Below are positions 24,233 to 32,432 of a stretch of DNA of 64,000 nucleotides, piece after piece (position 1 is the first letter of the stretch; the number at the start of each line of letters is the position of its first letter). The stretch covers positions 1 to 64,000 of the forward strand of contig NZ_JANIIC010000054.1 of assembly GCF_024519315.1 (NCBI RefSeq), written 5' to 3'. The stretch comes from Streptomyces malaysiensis subsp. samsunensis. GTDB lineage: Bacteria; Actinomycetota; Actinomycetes; Streptomycetales; Streptomycetaceae. The translations under genes were made by a program, and so were the position numbers. The notes under the pieces are model-generated. The model ran no database searches. It was given only the letters and a program-made list of their open reading frames with translations, and had not been told where the DNA came from.

Positions 24233-25579
24233 TTGTCACGGAAGATCGGCAGTCGGTACACCGCGCATCAGCTCCTGGGGCGCGGCAGCGCCGGCACGGT
24301 GTGGCTGGGCGAGGGGCCCGAGGGACCCGTCGCCATCAAGCTCCTGCGCGAGGACCTCTCCTCCGACCAAGAGCTCGTGGAGCGCTTCGTGCAGGAGCGC
24401 ACCGCACTGCTCGGCCTCGACCACCCCCGGGTGGTCGGGGTGCGCGACCTGGTGGTCGACGGCAATGACCTCGCGCTGGTCATGGACCTGATCCGCGGTA
24501 CGGATCTGCGCACCCGCCTGGACCGCGAGAGCCGGCTCGCCCCCGAGGCCGCCGTCGCGATCGCCGTGGACGTCGCCGACGCGCTGGCCGCCGCCCATGC
24601 CGCCGGGGTCGTCCACCGCGACGTCAAGCCGGAGAACGTGCTGCTGGACATGCAGGGCCCGCTCGGCCCCGGCGGTGCGCACCCCGCCCTGCTCACCGAC
24701 TTCGGCATCGCCCGCCTGGTCGACGAGCCGACCCCGATCCGCGCCCAGCCGGCCCGCGACCGGCAGTCGTCCCAGGGCCGCTCGCCGAACCCGCGCAGTG
24801 TGATCGGCACCCCGGATTATCTCGCCCCCGAGATCGTCGAGGGGCTGCCGCCCCGGGCCAGCGTGGATGTGTACGCCCTCGCGACGGTCCTCTACGAGAT
24901 GCTGGCCGGTTTCACGCCCTTCGGCGGTGGCCACCCGGGCGCGATCCTGCGCCGCCATGTGACCGAGACCGTGGCGCCGCTGCCCGGGATCCCCGACGAG
25001 CTGTGGCAGCTGCTCCTCCAGTGCCTCGCCAAGGCGCCCGCCTCCCGACTGCGCGCCTCGGAGCTGGCCACCCGGCTGCGCGAGGTGCTGCCCGGTCTGG
25101 CCGGCTATCCGCCGCTGGACATCGACGAGCCCGATGAGCAGCAGGAGGCTGAGCGCGAGGGCGCGGAGGCCGAGACCCCGCGCCGCGGTGTCTCCGTCCC
25201 CGCCGCCGGGCCCGGCTCCGGCCCGGTACACACGACCCCGCGGCGGCGCGGCGCGGTGCCGCTGGTCCCCGGCGCGGTGCCGGACTCCAGCCGCGAGACC
25301 CACACCAGCATGCGGGTGCCCAGCGCGGACGAGCTCGCGGGCGGCGCCCATGGCACCGCCCGCGCCCCCCGGGTGCACGGCCAGCGCCGGGCGGGCTCGG
25401 CCCGTAATCCCGCGGTCGCGGGCGCGCTGCGCCGCCGCCGGCTGAAGGTGGCCGCGGTCACCGTGGCCGCCCTGGTCGCGGTGGGGCTCGGCGGATGGCT
25501 CGTGGCGGGCGGTGACGACGACGGGGACCCGCCCAGAGACGGCGGGCACTCGGCCTCCCAGGACCCCGGTACGCCATGA
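24233..25579 (+). CDS. pkaB: Ser/Thr protein kinase, PkaB-like
   Basis: 448 residues. The kinase domain (~1-285) has GRGSAGTVW, VAIKLL, HRDVKPENVLL, DFGIARL and a 20-residue basic insertion in the activation segment before GTPDYLAPE. A charged linker precedes one membrane segment (KVAAVTVAALVAVGLGGWLV) near the C-terminus, leaving a short acidic tail. TTG start with a GGAG-like site upstream; no better start exists. It follows pkaA by 275 bases, which include an AT-richer leader that may hold its own promoter. Symbol by synteny with pkaA and prfB. Confidence 0.88.
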   Translation: MSRKIGSRYTAHQLLGRGSAGTVWLGEGPEGPVAIKLLREDLSSDQELVERFVQERTALLGLDHPRVVGVRDLVVDGNDLALVMDLIRGTDLRTRLDRESRLAPEAAVAIAVDVADALAAAHAAGVVHRDVKPENVLLDMQGPLGPGGAHPALLTDFGIARLVDEPTPIRAQPARDRQSSQGRSPNPRSVIGTPDYLAPEIVEGLPPRASVDVYALATVLYEMLAGFTPFGGGHPGAILRRHVTETVAPLPGIPDELWQLLLQCLAKAPASRLRASELATRLREVLPGLAGYPPLDIDEPDEQQEAEREGAEAETPRRGVSVPAAGPGSGPVHTTPRRRGAVPLVPGAVPDSSRETHTSMRVPSADELAGGAHGTARAPRVHGQRRAGSARNPAVAGALRRRRLKVAAVTVAALVAVGLGGWLVAGGDDDGDPPRDGGHSASQDPGTP

Positions 25580-25619
25580 CCGGGGACGGTCAGTCTTCCG
25601 CAGCGGTTACGCTGGTCCC

Positions 25620-26726
25620 GTGGCAGTCGTCGATGTATCCGAAGAGCTGAAGTCCCTCTCCTCGACCATGGGGTCGATCGAGGCCGTCCTGGACCTCGAC
25701 AGGATGAGGGCCGACATCGCCGTGCTCGAGGAGCAGGCGGCGGCCCCGTCTCTCTGGGACGACCCGGAGAACGCGCAGAAGGTCACCAGCAAGCTCTCCT
25801 ATCTCCAGGGGCAGCTGCGCCGGACCGAGGAGCTGCGCGGCCGGATCGACGATCTCGAGGTGCTGTTCGAGCTCGCCGACGCCGAGGGCGACGAGGACAC
25901 GCGCGTCGAGGCCGAGGCCGAGCTGGAGGCCGTGCGCAAGGCGGTCGACGAGATGGAGGTGCGCACCCTCCTGTCCGGTGAGTACGACGCCCGTGAGGCG
26001 GTTGTGAACATCCGCGCAGAGGCGGGCGGGGTGGACGCCGCCGACTTCGCCGAGCAGCTCCAGCGGATGTATCTGCGCTGGGCCGAGCGCCACGGCTACA
26101 AGACCGAGATCTACGAGACGTCGTACGCGGAGGAGGCCGGCATCAAGTCGACCACCTTCGCCGTGCAGACCCCGTACGCCTACGGGACGCTCTCCGTCGA
26201 GCAGGGCACCCACCGCCTGGTGCGGATCTCGCCGTTCGACAACCAGGGCCGCCGCCAGACCTCCTTCGCGGGTGTCGAGGTGCTGCCGGTCGTCGAGCAG
26301 ACCGACCACATCGAGATCGACGAGTCCGAGCTGCGCGTCGATGTCTACCGCTCCTCGGGCCCCGGCGGCCAGGGGGTCAACACCACGGACTCCGCGGTGC
26401 GGTTGACCCACATCCCCACCGGCATCGTCGTCTCCTGTCAGAACGAGCGCTCGCAGATCCAGAACAAGGCGACCGCGATGAACGTCCTCCAGGCCAAGCT
26501 GCTCGAGCGGCGCCGCCAGGAGGAGCAGGCCAAGATGGACGCGCTCAAGGGCGACGGCGGCAATTCCTGGGGTAACCAGATGCGTTCGTACGTCCTGCAC
26601 CCGTACCAGATGGTCAAGGACCTGCGCACCGAGTTCGAGGTCGGCAATCCGCAGGCGGTGCTCGATGGTGAGCTCGACGGCTTCCTCGAAGCGGGGATCC
26701 GCTGGCGCAAGCAGCAGGAGAAGTAA
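25620..26726 (+). CDS. prfB: Peptide chain release factor 2
   Basis: 368 residues. RF2 identity is given by the SPF tripeptide (RISPFDNQ), which reads UGA/UAA, and the peptidyl-hydrolysis motif GGQ at 249-251 (SSGPGGQGVNT). GTG at 25620 begins the expected AVVDVSEELKSL N-terminus. The frame is continuous, so the autoregulatory +1 frameshift known from many bacterial prfB genes is absent. It starts 40 bases after pkaB. The last 13 codons and stop are repeated 85 bases downstream. Confidence 0.97.
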   Translation: MAVVDVSEELKSLSSTMGSIEAVLDLDRMRADIAVLEEQAAAPSLWDDPENAQKVTSKLSYLQGQLRRTEELRGRIDDLEVLFELADAEGDEDTRVEAEAELEAVRKAVDEMEVRTLLSGEYDAREAVVNIRAEAGGVDAADFAEQLQRMYLRWAERHGYKTEIYETSYAEEAGIKSTTFAVQTPYAYGTLSVEQGTHRLVRISPFDNQGRRQTSFAGVEVLPVVEQTDHIEIDESELRVDVYRSSGPGGQGVNTTDSAVRLTHIPTGIVVSCQNERSQIQNKATAMNVLQAKLLERRRQEEQAKMDALKGDGGNSWGNQMRSYVLHPYQMVKDLRTEFEVGNPQAVLDGELDGFLEAGIRWRKQQEK

Positions 26727-26768
26727 CTCAACCGTGCGGATCCCCTGCGAGAGGAACGATAAGCGCAG

Positions 26769-26811
26769 CCTCGAAGCGGGGATCCGTTGGCGTAAGCAGC
26801 AGGAGAAGTAA
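26769..26811 (+). repeat. Duplicate of the prfB 3' end
   Basis: A 43-base copy of prfB positions 26684-26726, including the TAA. The two copies differ at two bases only, both third-position changes in Arg codons (cgc to cgt), so the copy would encode the same EAGIRWRKQQEK. The 42 bases between them show no gene. The pattern resembles what integration or recombination at a gene 3' end leaves behind. Confidence 0.9.
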
Positions 26812-27102
26812 GCCTCCCGATCGCCCCAACCGGCCGCGCACACCGCGGTTTTGGTCACAGTCCTGTACCCATGCATGCGGCAAGCGCTTCCATAGCGGAC
26901 ATCTCGCATGCAATGGCCTTGACGGTGATCTGAAAACTGGGAAGGCTGACGCGCGGCATGCGTATGACTGGGGCGCGTGTTGAGCGGGGGCCGGCGGACC
27001 GCCTCGGAGGGATAGGGGCCCGCGGAGACTGAGACACCCCGAGCCGTTGCCCCGTGCATAGCTGCTCCATTGACGAGTACAGCTACTGGGGGTAGCAGGC
27101 AG
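26812..27102. other. Intergenic leader of LAETG surface protein
   Basis: Contains the promoter region of the surface-protein gene. No operator, hairpin or small ORF stands out. Confidence 0.4.
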
Positions 27103-27828
27103 ATGACGAAGAAGACGCGGCTGCGCGTCGCGCGTATAGCGGCCGGCGCGGTGATCGCCGCCGGCGCGTCGCTCACCGCCGCCGGCGCCGCATCGGCTGT
27201 TGGTGTCGATGTCGGTATCGGCGGTGTGAACGTTTCGGCCGACGCGAACGAGAAGGGCCTGAAGGTCGGCGTCGGCATCGGCAACGGTCACGGCAAGCCG
27301 ACCGACGAGCCGACCGATGAGCCGACGTCGATCCCGACGGAGCCCACCGAGGAGCCCACCGAGCCGCCGACCGACGAGCCCACCGAGCCGCCGACCGACG
27401 AGCCGACCGAGCCGCCCACGGACGAGCCCACCCAGCCGCCGACGGACGAGCCGACCGAGCCGCCGACGGACGAGCCGACCGAGCCGCCGACGGACGAGCC
27501 CACTCAGCCGCCGACCGGTGAGCCGACCGACGAGCCGACGGACGAGCCCACCGGTGAGCCGAGCTCGCCCGGCCAGGGTGGCGGCAGCGGTGGTGGTGGC
27601 GACGACAGCACCTGCACGGTGGACGTCGACAGCACCAACTGCGACGACAACACCGGCACCGACAACGTCGGCTCCAAGCCGGTGGAGCAGGGCAAGGCCA
27701 AGGAGCAGCTGGCTGAGACCGGTGCCTCCGAGACCACGTTCCTGCTGGTCGGCGCCGCCACGATGATCGCCGGCGGTATTGGCTTCCGCTTTGTGCCGCG
27801 TCTGGTGAACCGCAACAACGTGGCCTGA
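27103..27828 (+). CDS. LAxTG-anchored surface protein with EPT repeats
   Basis: 241 residues. A signal peptide (KKTRLRVARIAAGAVIAAGA, cleaved near GAASA) is followed by a short domain (VGVDVGIGGVNVSADANEKG). Then comes a rigid tract of ~15 EPTEPPTD-type repeats, a Gly-rich spacer, a small Cys-containing segment (STCTVDVDSTNCDD) and the sorting signal LAETG with hydrophobic span and RLVNRN tail. LAxTG is the motif used by class E sortases of Streptomyces, so the protein is probably covalently wall-linked. The repeat tract would hold the N-terminal part away from the wall. ATG at 27103; a weak AGGCAG precedes it. Confidence 0.88.
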   Translation: MTKKTRLRVARIAAGAVIAAGASLTAAGAASAVGVDVGIGGVNVSADANEKGLKVGVGIGNGHGKPTDEPTDEPTSIPTEPTEEPTEPPTDEPTEPPTDEPTEPPTDEPTQPPTDEPTEPPTDEPTEPPTDEPTQPPTGEPTDEPTDEPTGEPSSPGQGGGSGGGGDDSTCTVDVDSTNCDDNTGTDNVGSKPVEQGKAKEQLAETGASETTFLLVGAATMIAGGIGFRFVPRLVNRNNVA

Positions 27829-27848
27829 TCGCGAGCCCTACGCACGGT

Positions 27849-27884
27849 AAGGGGCCCGGAGCGCTTCGGCGCTCCGGGCCCCTT
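27849..27884 (+). terminator. Strong intrinsic terminator after surface-protein gene
   Basis: Perfect 16-base stem (left arm aaggggcccggagcgc) with a ttcg tetraloop. It also faces the convergent zinc-ribbon gene and may serve both. Confidence 0.9.
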
Positions 27885-27967
27885 GTGCGTATGTCCGGCG
27901 CCTTTGTGTGATCAGGTTTCTGTGATCAGGGGCACCGCACTCGACGTATGGTGGTCGTAACGCTCCG

Positions 27968-28162
27968 TTACGCCATCGCCATCTCATGCGCGAGCACGGC
28001 CACCGCGATGAGCGCCACCAGCAGCGCTATCAGCGCCGCCGGGGTCAGCCCGCCGAAGATGCCCTCCTGCTGCATGCGCTCCCTGCTGGCCCGGCAGACC
28101 GGGCAGCGGCCCTCGCTGACGGGGCTCGCGCAGTTGGCGCAGACGAGCCTGTCGTACGTCAT
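27968..28162 (-). CDS. Small zinc-ribbon membrane protein
   Basis: 64 residues. Two CxxC pairs (CANC and CPVC) form a zinc ribbon, followed by one membrane segment (ALIALLVALIAVAVLAHEMA). GGAGGAG seven bases upstream fixes the ATG at 28162. Divergent from ftsE. Function unknown; small zinc-ribbon/TM proteins often regulate membrane complexes, which is inference here. Confidence 0.8.
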   Translation of the reverse strand: MTYDRLVCANCASPVSEGRCPVCRASRERMQQEGIFGGLTPAALIALLVALIAVAVLAHEMAMA

Positions 28163-28489
28163 GCGCTTTCTCCTCCCGCGCGGCGGTGCCGCAGTAGACA
28201 TGGGGCCAACGCTCGGGGAAATGGGTTGGTTCCCCTTCCACTGTGCCAGCTTCCGCCCGGTTCGGCGCGCCCCGCACGATTCCGTGCCGCATCCGTACCG
28301 GTTTCGTGGCCGTTTCAGCCGCCACGACAGGCGGATTGTCAACCGTTTGACCCCAATAGTGCAGTGAAGAAACCCACGCGCACCGGACGGCGGACTGCGC
28401 GCCCATGCGCGCTTCGCGTATGGTCACGCTCACCGACGGGAGCCGCTTCGGCAGCCCGTACCGCTATCCAGGTCGACCGTGGTGCTCCA
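28163..28489. other. Divergent promoter region zinc-ribbon / ftsE
   Basis: Holds the promoters of both neighbours. The AT-richest part is ttgtcaaccgtttgacccca followed by atagtg (about 28337-28362), which contains TTGTCA and TAGTGC at a short 15-base spacing. The assignment is uncertain. No other structure was seen. Confidence 0.4.
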
Positions 28490-29179
28490 GTGATCCGATT
28501 CGACAACGTATCCAAGACCTACCCCAAGCAGAACCGTCCCGCACTTCGGGATGTCTCGCTCGAGATCGAGAAGGGCGAGTTCGTCTTCCTGGTGGGCTCC
28601 TCGGGGTCGGGAAAATCCACTTTCCTCCGGTTGCTGCTCCGGGAGGAGCGCGCCAGCCATGGCGCGGTCCATGTGCTGGGCAAGGATCTCGCGCGGCTGT
28701 CCAACTGGAAGGTGCCGCAGATGCGCCGCCAGTTGGGGACCGTCTTCCAGGATTTCCGGCTGCTCCCCAACAAGACCGTCGGGGAGAATGTCGCCTTCGC
28801 GCTCGAGGTGATCGGCAAGCCGCGCGGCGCCATTCGGAAAACCGTTCCCGAGGTGCTCGATCTCGTGGGGCTCGGTGGTAAAGACGACCGTATGCCCGGC
28901 GAGCTGTCCGGTGGTGAACAGCAGCGGGTGGCCATCGCCCGCGCGTTCGTCAACCGTCCGATGCTGCTGATCGCCGACGAGCCGACGGGAAACCTGGACC
29001 CGCAGACCTCCGTCGGCATCATGAAGCTGCTGGACCGGATCAACCGGACCGGTACCACGGTCGTCATGGCCACGCACGATCAGCAGATCGTGGACCAGAT
29101 GCGCAAGCGCGTGATCGAACTTGAGAAGGGCCGCCTCGTCCGCGACCAGTCCCGCGGCGTCTACGGCTACCAGCACTGA
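28490..29179 (+). CDS. ftsE: Cell division ATP-binding protein FtsE
   Basis: 229-residue ABC ATPase. Walker A GSSGSGKST, Q-loop VFQDFRLLP, signature LSGGEQQR, Walker B LLIADEP and the H-loop ATHD are all present. With FtsX it forms the membrane complex that activates peptidoglycan hydrolases at division. GTG at 28490 gives the conserved VIRFDNVSKTYP N-terminus. ftsX follows after nine bases. Confidence 0.97.
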   Translation: MIRFDNVSKTYPKQNRPALRDVSLEIEKGEFVFLVGSSGSGKSTFLRLLLREERASHGAVHVLGKDLARLSNWKVPQMRRQLGTVFQDFRLLPNKTVGENVAFALEVIGKPRGAIRKTVPEVLDLVGLGGKDDRMPGELSGGEQQRVAIARAFVNRPMLLIADEPTGNLDPQTSVGIMKLLDRINRTGTTVVMATHDQQIVDQMRKRVIELEKGRLVRDQSRGVYGYQH

Positions 29180-29188
29180 AAGGACGCC

Positions 29189-30100
29189 ATGCGCGCCCAG
29201 TTCGTCCTGTCGGAGATCGGCGTCGGTCTCCGCCGCAATCTCACGATGACCTTCGCGGTCATCGTCTCCGTCGCCCTGTCGCTCGCCCTGTTCGGCGGGT
29301 CCCTGCTCATGCGCGAGCAGGTGAGCACGATGAAGGGCTACTGGTACGACAAGGTCAACGTCTCGATCTTCCTCTGCAACAAGAACGACAAGGAGACCTC
29401 GGCGAACTGCGCCAAGGGAGCCGTCACCGAGGCCCAGAGGCAGGAGATCGAGTCCGAGCTCAAGCAGATGAACATCGTCGAGTCGGTGCACTTCGAGACC
29501 AGTGAGGAGGCGTACAAGCACTACAAGGAGCAGTTCGGCGACTCACCGCTGGCCGACTCGCTGACCCCGGACCAGATGCAGGAGTCCTTCCGTATCAAGC
29601 TGAAGGACCCCGAGCGCTATGACGTCATCTCCACGGCCTTCGCCGCCCGGCCCGGGGTGCAGGAGGTCCAGGACCAAAAGGCGCTGGTCGACGACCTGTT
29701 CAATCTGCTCAACGGCATGAACTTCGCGGCGCTCGGCGTGATGACGCTGATGCTGGTCGTCGCGTTGATGCTGATCGTCAACACGGTGCGGGTGTCGGCG
29801 TTCAGCCGCCGCCGGGAGACCGGGATCATGCGATTGGTCGGCGCGTCCAGCTTCTATATCCAGATGCCGTTCATCATGGAGGCCGCCATCGCGGGGCTGC
29901 TGGGCGCGGGCTTCGCCTGTGTACTGCTGGTGAGCGGGCAGTACTTCCTGGTCAACAACTGGCTGGTGGACAAGATCGATGTGATCAACTTCATCGGCTG
30001 GGACGCGGTGTTGGCGAAGCTGCCGCTGGTGCTGGCGATTGGCCTGCTCATGCCCGCTCTCGCGGCGTTCTTCGCGCTGCGCAAGTACCTCAAGGTGTGA
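29189..30100 (+). CDS. ftsX: Cell division membrane protein FtsX
   Basis: 303 residues with four membrane segments and a large extracytoplasmic domain after the first (~residues 48-180), the usual FtsX topology. The N-terminal SEIGVGLRRNLTMT and the C-terminal FALRKYLKV are typical of actinobacterial members. The extracellular loop contains two Cys (LCNKNDKETSANC) that could form a disulfide. ATG with AAAGGA upstream, co-transcribed with ftsE. Confidence 0.96.
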   Translation: MRAQFVLSEIGVGLRRNLTMTFAVIVSVALSLALFGGSLLMREQVSTMKGYWYDKVNVSIFLCNKNDKETSANCAKGAVTEAQRQEIESELKQMNIVESVHFETSEEAYKHYKEQFGDSPLADSLTPDQMQESFRIKLKDPERYDVISTAFAARPGVQEVQDQKALVDDLFNLLNGMNFAALGVMTLMLVVALMLIVNTVRVSAFSRRRETGIMRLVGASSFYIQMPFIMEAAIAGLLGAGFACVLLVSGQYFLVNNWLVDKIDVINFIGWDAVLAKLPLVLAIGLLMPALAAFFALRKYLKV

Positions 30101-30111
30101 CATTCGCCTAG

Positions 30112-30144
30112 GGCGCCGTACCGGATAACGCCCGGTACGGCGCC
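30112..30144 (+). terminator. Hairpin between ftsX and the S41 protease gene
   Basis: A 13-base perfect stem (ggcgccgtaccgg) with a 7-base loop, only 11 bases after the ftsX stop. It may be a terminator or a partial attenuator before the protease gene. Confidence 0.75.
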
Positions 30145-30168
30145 TGTTGGTGCCCTACACTCACCGGC

Positions 30169-31380
30169 ATGTCGGGCCCGTGTTTGTTCGTCCATCCCCG
30201 CCGCATTCGCCGCGGGGCCGCCCTGACATTGGTCTTCGTCAGCGTGCTCGCCACGGGGGCGGCCGTCGGTTCCTGGGGCGCCGAGCCCGGACCGCGCAAG
30301 GACCCCGAGGCCGCCGGCATACCGGCCCGTACCTACGTCGGCGCGGTCGAGAGCGACCAGGTCAAGGCGGCCGCGGCCGAGGCCGAGGAGGACGGGAAGT
30401 CCGGTTCGAAGGCCGCCCGTGAGGTGGTCAGCCGCAGTGGGGACCGGTGGGGCGCGGTCTACAGCGCCCGTGAGTACGAGGGCTTCCGCCAGAACCTCGA
30501 CGGTGCCTACGTCGGCGTCGGGATCTCCGCCCGCCGGGACGCCCACGGGCGGATCGCGGTGGAGCGCGTGGAGTCCGGCAGCCCGGCCGAGAAGGCCGGC
30601 ATCCGGGCCGGTGACCGGCTGCGCACGGTCGATCACAAGAATGTGACGGGTCGGCCCGTCACCGAGGTGGTGGCCCTGCTGCGCGGCCCGGCCGACGGCT
30701 CCCCGGGCACCCGGGTGGAGCTCGGGCTGCGGCGCGGTACGCACGAGTGGACCGAAGAGCTCCGCCGGGCCCGGCTGACCACGGACCCGGTGACCGTGGA
30801 CCGGCTCAGCGACCGCGACGACCACCGGCCAGGCGCCGTCCGGATCAAGGTCGACTCGTTCACCAAGGGCACCGGAGAGCGCGTCCGGCACGCCGTGCGC
30901 TCCACCCCCCGGGGCGACGGCATCCTGCTCGATCTGCGCGGCAACTCCGGCGGACTGGTCTCCGAGGCCGTCACCGCCGCCTCCTCCTTTCTCGACGGTG
31001 GTCTGGTCGCCACCTATGACGTCCGTGGTGACCAGCGGGTTCTCGACGCGCGGCCGGGTGGCGACACCGGCAGCCCGCTGGTGGTGCTGGTCGACGGCGG
31101 CACCATGAGCGCCGCCGAGCTGCTCACCGGCGCCCTCCAGGACCGCGGCCGCGCCGTGGTCGTGGGCTCCCGCACCTTCGGCAAGGGCTCGGTGCAGATG
31201 CCGAGCGAACTGCCGGACGGCTCGGTCGCCGAGCTCACCGTGGGTCACTACCGCACCCCGGCCGGGCGTAACGTCGATGGTGAGGGGATCGACCCGGACC
31301 TGGCGGTCAAGGGCGACGACGGCCCCTCGGCGGAGGCGCGGGCACGCACGGTATTGAGTGGCCTCGGGGGCGGGTCCTAG
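30169..31380 (+). CDS. S41 family C-terminal processing peptidase
   Basis: 403 residues. A signal anchor (LTLVFVSVLATGAAVGSW) precedes a short helical part, then a PDZ domain (~residues 110-200, YVGVGISARRDAHGRI and SPAEKAGIRAGDRL) and the S41 catalytic domain. Ser314 in GTMSAAELL and Lys339 in SRTFGKGSV, 25 residues apart, are the expected Ser-Lys dyad. Such Ctp proteases trim secreted or envelope proteins. Its position between ftsEX and smpB is conserved in Streptomyces as I recall it. Confidence 0.92.
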   Translation: MSGPCLFVHPRRIRRGAALTLVFVSVLATGAAVGSWGAEPGPRKDPEAAGIPARTYVGAVESDQVKAAAAEAEEDGKSGSKAAREVVSRSGDRWGAVYSAREYEGFRQNLDGAYVGVGISARRDAHGRIAVERVESGSPAEKAGIRAGDRLRTVDHKNVTGRPVTEVVALLRGPADGSPGTRVELGLRRGTHEWTEELRRARLTTDPVTVDRLSDRDDHRPGAVRIKVDSFTKGTGERVRHAVRSTPRGDGILLDLRGNSGGLVSEAVTAASSFLDGGLVATYDVRGDQRVLDARPGGDTGSPLVVLVDGGTMSAAELLTGALQDRGRAVVVGSRTFGKGSVQMPSELPDGSVAELTVGHYRTPAGRNVDGEGIDPDLAVKGDDGPSAEARARTVLSGLGGGS

Positions 31381-31398
31381 TGCGAGAATGGCCTGGCT

Positions 31399-31878
31399 AT
31401 GGCTAAAGAGACGGGTCGCAAGCTGATCGCGCAGAACAAGAAGGCGCGGCACGACTATCACATCCTGGACACCTACGAATGCGGTCTGGTGCTGACCGGG
31501 ACCGAGGTGAAGTCGCTGCGCCAGGGGCGAGCCTCGCTCGCGGACGGCTTCGCCCAGCTGGACGGCGGCGAGGCATGGCTGCACAACGTGCACATCCCCG
31601 AGTACAGCCAGGGGACCTGGACCAACCACTCGGCGCGCCGCCGCCGCAAGCTGCTGCTGCACCGGGCGGAGATCGACAAGCTGATCGGCAAGACCCAGGA
31701 GACCGGGCACACCCTGGTACCGCTGGCCCTGTACTTCAAGGACGGCCGGGCCAAGGTCGAGGTCGCGCTGGCCAAGGGCAAGAAGGAGTACGACAAGCGC
31801 CAGACCCTGCGGGAGAAGCAGGACCGCCGCGAGGCCGAGCGCGCCATCTCCGCTGCCCGCCGCCGTCAGCGGGCCTGA
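31399..31878 (+). CDS. smpB: SsrA-binding protein SmpB
   Basis: 159 residues with the SmpB OB-fold: NKKARHDYHILDTYECGLVL, GTEVKSLRQG, YSQGTW and RKLLLHRAEIDKL, and a basic C-terminal tail (KKEYDKRQTLREKQDRREAER) that mimics the anticodon arm in the decoding centre. SmpB delivers tmRNA to stalled ribosomes. Its RNA partner is encoded 117 bases downstream. Confidence 0.97.
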   Translation: MAKETGRKLIAQNKKARHDYHILDTYECGLVLTGTEVKSLRQGRASLADGFAQLDGGEAWLHNVHIPEYSQGTWTNHSARRRRKLLLHRAEIDKLIGKTQETGHTLVPLALYFKDGRAKVEVALAKGKKEYDKRQTLREKQDRREAERAISAARRRQRA

Positions 31879-31995
31879 CCAGCCGGAAGGCGCGCCCCGG
31901 GGGGACGGGAATGATGTGGCCCCGTCGCGCGTTGTTCACCTATGATGGCGCTGTGCCCCTACGAGGGCGCGGCACCACCTTTGAAAAATACACAT

Positions 31996-32362
31996 GGGGA
32001 TGATCGGTTTCGACAGCGGCTGTCGAAGCAGGGGAAGCGAGCCGAGGAAGCGGCAATGATCTCGTTAACCATATGTCGCAACCAATAATCGCCAACACCA
32101 AGCGCGATTCCTTCGCCCTCGCTGCCTAAGTAGCGACTTGCGAAGTGTCAGCCCGGGGATGTTCCCGACCCGGATCCTGGCATCGACTAGGGAACTAAAC
32201 CACTAGACCCGGCCACGGGGTCTGGTGGGAAATAAAACAGTGGCTGAGCCCGTCGGAGACTTGTCCGCGTGATCTCCGGGGCCGAGAAAAGCACAGCGGA
32301 CTGCGCTCGGAGAAGCCCTGATTCCGCACCGTTGGACGCGGGTTCGATTCCCGCCATCTCCA
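31996..32362 (+). ncRNA. ssrA: tmRNA (SsrA)
   Basis: The 5' end ggggatgatcgg and the 3' end catctcca pair as the tRNA-like acceptor, with the T-arm ggttcgattcc just before the end; CCA is not encoded. The tag frame, 32091-32129, resumes at GCC and reads ANTKRDSFALAA then TAA, ending in the ALAA degradation signal. Several pseudoknot-type pairings follow (for example acccggccacggggtctgg). Ends are assigned from the acceptor pairing, so mature termini are approximate. Confidence 0.95.
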
Positions 32363-32374
32363 CTCATCCCATGT

Positions 32375-32412
32375 ACGACGAGGGCCCCGCCACCAGGCGG
32401 GGCCCTCGTCGT
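32375..32412 (+). terminator. Terminator of ssrA
   Basis: Perfect 17-base stem (acgacgagggccccgcc) with an acca loop, followed by gtttt. It also separates ssrA from the convergent methyltransferase pseudogene. Confidence 0.92.
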
Positions 32413-32432
32413 GTTTTGGCGCTCATCAGTGC

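Noticed and set aside
25620..25720. Programmed +1 frameshift in prfB
   Set aside because: The frame is continuous from the GTG with no early in-frame TGA.
27288..27503. 71-residue minus-strand GSSVGGSVGS repeat frame
   Set aside because: Antisense of the EPT repeat of the surface protein, without start signals.
32255..32362. Separate tRNA gene with ggttcgattcc T-arm
   Set aside because: It is the tRNA-like 3' domain of tmRNA, pairing with the 5' end at 31996.
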